Shown: positions 59,692 through 64,000 of the stretch, piece after piece | Layout of the letters: each line of letters opens with the position of its first letter | How positions within the stretch are numbered: the first letter of the stretch is position 1 | NCBI RefSeq assembly: GCF_000725805.1 | Contig: NZ_KL647133.1 | Span: 62,001 to 126,000 of the forward strand | From: Streptomyces xanthophaeus | Lineage (GTDB): Bacteria; Actinomycetota; Actinomycetes; Streptomycetales; Streptomycetaceae | Reading direction: 5' to 3' | DNA length: 64,000 nt | The notes under the pieces: model-generated | Seen by the model: the letters and a program-made list of their open reading frames with translations, nothing else | Told to the model about the DNA's origin: nothing | The model's database searches: none | Program-made: the position numbers and the translations under genes

Positions 59692-60663
59692 CTAGGCCCC
59701 CGTGCCGATCAGTGCGTCCGCCGGGTCGTTGACCGGCAGCGGCATGCCGGTGAGGTCCATGACGAACAGCGGTATGCCCAGGTCGTCCGCCCGGGTGCGG
59801 GCGTCCTCCGTGTATCCGGCGAGGGAGAAGTAGACGCTGGTCGCGGAAGCTGTGAGTCCGTTCAGCCAGACGCATTCCACCGCCCGCAGCCCGGCCGGTG
59901 CGGTGGTCGGGTCCACCTGGGCGACCAGGCCCGGAGCCCGCAGGTCCACGGCCGCGGAGGGGATCGGCCGCCCGTCCGGCTGCCGTACATCCTGGAAGCC
60001 GAGCCAGCGCAGGTACAGCGCGGCCGTGGCCACGGCGTCGCGGGCCGTACGGATGGTCACCGGGCGGAACGGCGGCCGCGGCACCGCGGGGTCCGATGGC
60101 GGCGGTACGGGGCCGGGGCGCGGGCTGCGCCGCACGGGCGGCCGGGCCGGACCGGCCGCGGGCTCCCCGGGCAGGCCCCGCTCCGTACCCGCGGGCGGCT
60201 CGTCCCGGAGGCCGTCGGTGTCGTCCCCGTGCTCCCCCTGCTCCGGACCGGACGGACCGGATGCCGAAGGACCGGATGTCCAAGGACCGGCCCCCGACGG
60301 ACCGGACTGCTGCGATCCGGACCGCGCACCCGACGGCCCTGACCCCGGCTGCTCGCGACCTGCACGCTCCGGTCCCGCCCGCTCCGGCTCGTCCTGCTCC
60401 AGCGGATGGACCGCGAGTCGCACCACCGTCCCGCAGGACCCGCACCCCACCTCGGGATGCGGCCACTCGCTCTCCCGCCCGCAGCTCGCGCACCGCACCG
60501 TCACCCAGGCGTCCGACCAGGTGCGATGGGTCAGCGGCTCCGGCGGGGCCGTCAGGTCCAGCGGCGGGACCACCGGGCTCCCGCAGGCGCAGGGGAAGAC
60601 CGGGGAGGTGTAGCTGTTCTCGCGCATGCACCCCGGGCAGCGCACCGGTACCGCTTCCGCCAT
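59692..60663 (-). CDS. zinc-ribbon protein with disordered linker and nuclease-like C-terminal domain
   Basis: From ATG 60663 the 323-aa product has two N-terminal cysteine clusters (VRCPGCMRENSY with FPCACGSP; VRCASCGRESEW with VGCGSCGT) that look like zinc ribbons. A roughly 100-residue linker of Gly, Pro, Ser and Glu follows. The C-terminal domain (TARDAVATAALYLRWLGFQD, then PSAAVDLRAPGLVAQV) resembles the Mrr/VSR-like restriction-endonuclease fold seen in Streptomyces core proteins. A DNA-binding role is inferred; catalysis is uncertain. Confidence 0.65.
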   Translation of the reverse strand: MAEAVPVRCPGCMRENSYTSPVFPCACGSPVVPPLDLTAPPEPLTHRTWSDAWVTVRCASCGRESEWPHPEVGCGSCGTVVRLAVHPLEQDEPERAGPERAGREQPGSGPSGARSGSQQSGPSGAGPWTSGPSASGPSGPEQGEHGDDTDGLRDEPPAGTERGLPGEPAAGPARPPVRRSPRPGPVPPPSDPAVPRPPFRPVTIRTARDAVATAALYLRWLGFQDVRQPDGRPIPSAAVDLRAPGLVAQVDPTTAPAGLRAVECVWLNGLTASATSVYFSLAGYTEDARTRADDLGIPLFVMDLTGMPLPVNDPADALIGTGA

Positions 60664-60861
60664 GAGACCTGGACCCCTCCGTAGCCGTGCGTGGGTCCAT
60701 GCTCCACCACCGGCCACCACCGGGGCGGTCAGTCCTCGGATTCCCGTGGATTCCGGCCAGAGGGGCGGCCAATTTGTGCGAGTCACGAAGCGAGAAGCGG
60801 CTTTTGGTGGGTTCCGGGGTGCTGAAGCGCCTTGACGTGCGCGAAACTGCCGCTTAGCTTG

Positions 60862-60897
60862 TTCCGTATAGCAGAACAAAACTTCCGGATTACGGAA
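60862..60897 (+). promoter_or_regulatory. two IclR-like operators upstream of gcl
   Basis: TTCCGGATTACGGAA (60883-60897) is a perfect palindrome with a five-base centre. TTCCGTATAGCAGAA (60862-60876) is the same pattern with one mismatch. Their centres are 21 bp apart, two helical turns, suggesting cooperative binding by an IclR-family regulator such as an AllR homologue. The gcl start is 33 bp downstream. Confidence 0.5.
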
Positions 60898-60929
60898 AAG
60901 CCTGACCGTCGGACCCGCAGGAGAACTCG

Positions 60930-62717
<1,788 letters not shown>

Positions 62718-62757
62718 CCGCGCCGGGACCGCTCGACGGTCCCGCAGCGGTACGACG

Positions 62758-62796
62758 ACGGCCCCCGTTCCCTCCGCGAGGAGGGGCGGGGGCCGT
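62758..62796. terminator. bidirectional terminator between gcl and the TetR gene
   Basis: ACGGCCCCCG (62758-62767) pairs with CGGGGGCCGT (62787-62796), and inside it CCCTCC pairs with GGAGGG around GCGA. It lies between the convergent gcl and tetR-type genes. Confidence 0.8.
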
Positions 62797-62830
62797 CCTG
62801 CATGCCCGGGGCGGCGCCGACCGGGGCTTG

Positions 62831-63442
62831 CTAGCCGGGGTGGGGGCCGAGTTCCGCGTCCACCGCGCCGGTCAGCAGCTCCCGCGCCCGTTCCAGGGTC
62901 AGGGAGCCGCTCAGCCAGCGTTCGCTCAGGCCCTCCACCAGGGCGGTCAGCCGGTCGGCCGCGTCGAGGGGGGTGACGTGCAGGTCGGCGAGGCCCGCCG
63001 CCTGGGCGTCCGAGATGGCGTCCGCCGTGTCCTGGGACCAGGAGCGGGTGGACTCGGCCAGGGTCTCGCGCAGATCGGTGTCGAAGATGGCACTGGCCCG
63101 CAACTCGCCCCAGGCGGTGCTGTTCTCGCGGACCCGGGGGGTGTCCTGGAGTTCGCCGAGCAGCAGCTGGAGCAGTACGGCGCGGGCGTCCTCGGTGCCC
63201 TTCAGGGCCTCGTCGGTGTAGCCGGTGGCGCGGTCGCTGATGAAGGCGAGGGTGCGCTGGACGAGTCCGGCGCGGTCCTTGAAGTGGTAGTAGATCAAGG
63301 CCGTGGAGACGCCGGCCTCGGCCGCCAGCTCCTCGACGCGCAGGCCTCTGACGCCGTTGCGTGAGATGACCCGTACGGCTGCTTCCAAGATCAACGCCTG
63401 GCGGTCGGCCACTCTTGCCCGCACCTTTCGTCGTATGAGCAC
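62831..63442 (-). CDS. TetR-family repressor
   Basis: This 203-aa protein (GTG start at 63442) has an N-terminal helix-turn-helix: ILEAAVRVISRNGVRGLRVE then LAAEAGVSTALIYYHFKDRA. A helical ligand-binding domain follows. It is divergent from the agmatine deiminase gene, and the 120 bp between them hold three similar palindromes, one touching its own start. So it probably represses both itself and the deiminase, with agmatine or a related amine as inducer. Confidence 0.88.
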   Translation of the reverse strand: MLIRRKVRARVADRQALILEAAVRVISRNGVRGLRVEELAAEAGVSTALIYYHFKDRAGLVQRTLAFISDRATGYTDEALKGTEDARAVLLQLLLGELQDTPRVRENSTAWGELRASAIFDTDLRETLAESTRSWSQDTADAISDAQAAGLADLHVTPLDAADRLTALVEGLSERWLSGSLTLERARELLTGAVDAELGPHPG

Positions 63443-63443
63443 T

Positions 63444-63537
63444 TGACTGAGCTTTCAGTCAGGTCCCACGATAGCTCTCATCCGACCGCCTGACTGATTT
63501 TTCAGTCTCGTTCATCCTGACTAAAATTTCAGTCAGG
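63444..63537. promoter_or_regulatory. three TetR-type operators TGACTGA-n-TTCAGTCA
   Basis: TGACTGAGCTTTCAGTCA (63444-63461), TGACTGATTTTTCAGTC (63491-63507) and a 22-bp near-perfect palindrome at 63516-63537 (centre TAAAATTTCA) share the arms TGACT and AGTCA. The first abuts the repressor's start codon; the other two lie just before the deiminase gene. Confidence 0.75.
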
Positions 63538-63562
63538 ATGCTCTACCGAGGGAGCACCCCTG

Positions 63563-64000
63563 ATGACTGCGAAGAGCAGGACGAACGTGACCGCGCGGAT
63601 GCCCGCGGAGTGGGCCGAACACGAGGCCTGCCTGATGGTCTGGCCCACCCGCGCCGAGCTGTGGGGGCCCGCCTTCGAGGCGGCCCTCGGCGAGTACGCG
63701 GCCGTGGCCCGGGCCATCTCCGCCTTCGAGCCCGTCGTCATGATCGCGGCACCCGGCCGCGCCGAGGAGGCCCGCGCCGCGTGTGCCGGCGCCGGTGCCG
63801 GTGCCGGCGCCACCGACGGTCACGGCATAGAGGTCATCGAGCTGCCGGTGGACGACTCGTGGCTGCGCGACTCCGGCCCGATCTTCGCCTACGACGAGGA
63901 CGGCGCCCGGGTCGGCGTCGACTTCCGGTTCAACGCCTGGGGCGAGAAGCACTACCCCTGGGCCGCCGACGACAAGCTCGCCTCCCTCCTCCTGGACCGG
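63563..64000 (+). CDS. aguA: agmatine deiminase, N-terminal part
   Basis: The ATG at 63563 follows GAGGGAGC and the frame is open to the right edge (146 codons). It reads MPAEWAEHEACLMVWPTRAE, then DDSWLRDSGPIF and FRFNAWGEKHYPW, the substrate-binding wording of agmatine deiminases (peptidylarginine-deiminase superfamily). The catalytic Cys lies beyond the window. A Gly/Ala repeat (GAGAGAGA) near residue 75 is a small local expansion. It would convert agmatine to N-carbamoylputrescine and is probably controlled by the adjacent TetR protein. Confidence 0.88.
   Translation, partial: MTAKSRTNVTARMPAEWAEHEACLMVWPTRAELWGPAFEAALGEYAAVARAISAFEPVVMIAAPGRAEEARAACAGAGAGAGATDGHGIEVIELPVDDSWLRDSGPIFAYDEDGARVGVDFRFNAWGEKHYPWAADDKLASLLLDR

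Overview
The window is high-GC actinobacterial DNA, almost certainly Streptomyces. Supporting signs are GTG/TTG starts, pervasive ATGA/GTGA coupling, a SARP/NB-ARC regulator, an XRE-TPR regulator carrying a rare TTA codon, a DmdR/IdeR-type iron box, and AlkZ-like and Gcl housekeeping genes. Two core segments frame it: the end of an APC-type permease (1-412) and corA onward (54953-64000: Mg2+ channel, AlkZ-like protein, acyl-CoA synthetase, glutathione peroxidase, zinc-ribbon protein, glyoxylate carboligase, TetR regulator, agmatine deiminase).

Between them lie about 54.5 kb that look inserted at the 3' end of corA. A perfect 22-bp repeat (43/45 over the wider stretch) of the last corA codons sits at 394-415 and 54957-54978. 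More corA 3' fragments lie at about 1160-1300 and 11987-12176. A tandem 11-bp repeat (TGGGGRGAATC type, partly degenerate in one copy) lies 71-78 bp to the left of two of the corA-derived ends. I read the region as several integrative elements stacked at one attachment site and then partly decayed. The live integrase (51771-53048) and excisionase are at the right; an integrase C-terminal remnant is at 1.9-2.1 kb.

Layout of the island. 0.5-4.4 kb: remnants of Rhs toxin tips with immunity genes, including a SUKH protein with an Lsr2-type tail. 4.7-11.2 kb: an adenylation-carrier-acyltransferase fusion divergent from an Fe(III) ABC transporter, both under iron-box-like sites. 11.2-13.2 kb: junction debris. 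13.2-18.3 kb: Trypco1, trypsin-like protease, and a TPR-SARP-NB-ARC-TPR fusion. 19.4-22.9 kb: a three-gene operon with candidate amyloid-signalling motifs in two neighbours. 23.5-32.2 kb: a single-chain restriction-modification enzyme, a small winged-helix-like protein and a sacsin-type GHKL ATPase with a DUF3883-like nuclease end. 32.2-41.3 kb: a probable RiPP cluster with a 47-aa candidate precursor, radical SAM/SPASM enzyme, HExxH and 2OG-Fe(II) oxygenases, two kinases, a serine hydrolase and a creatininase-family protein. 41.4-45.2 kb: regulators, a dehydrogenase and a flavoprotein. 45.3-51.7 kb: a mobilisation/replication module (relaxase, MobC-like protein, perfect palindrome, iteron-like GGGGAC/GTCCCC array, helicase loader, initiator, XRE repressor).

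Most assignments rest on reading motifs in the translated sequence, with no database search. Three single-base frameshifts (Rhs tip, relaxase, initiator) occur in GC-rich sequence and could be real decay or sequence error. The most unusual parts are the RiPP cluster, the amyloid-motif operon, the iteron array beside the mobilisation genes, and the corA attachment hotspot.
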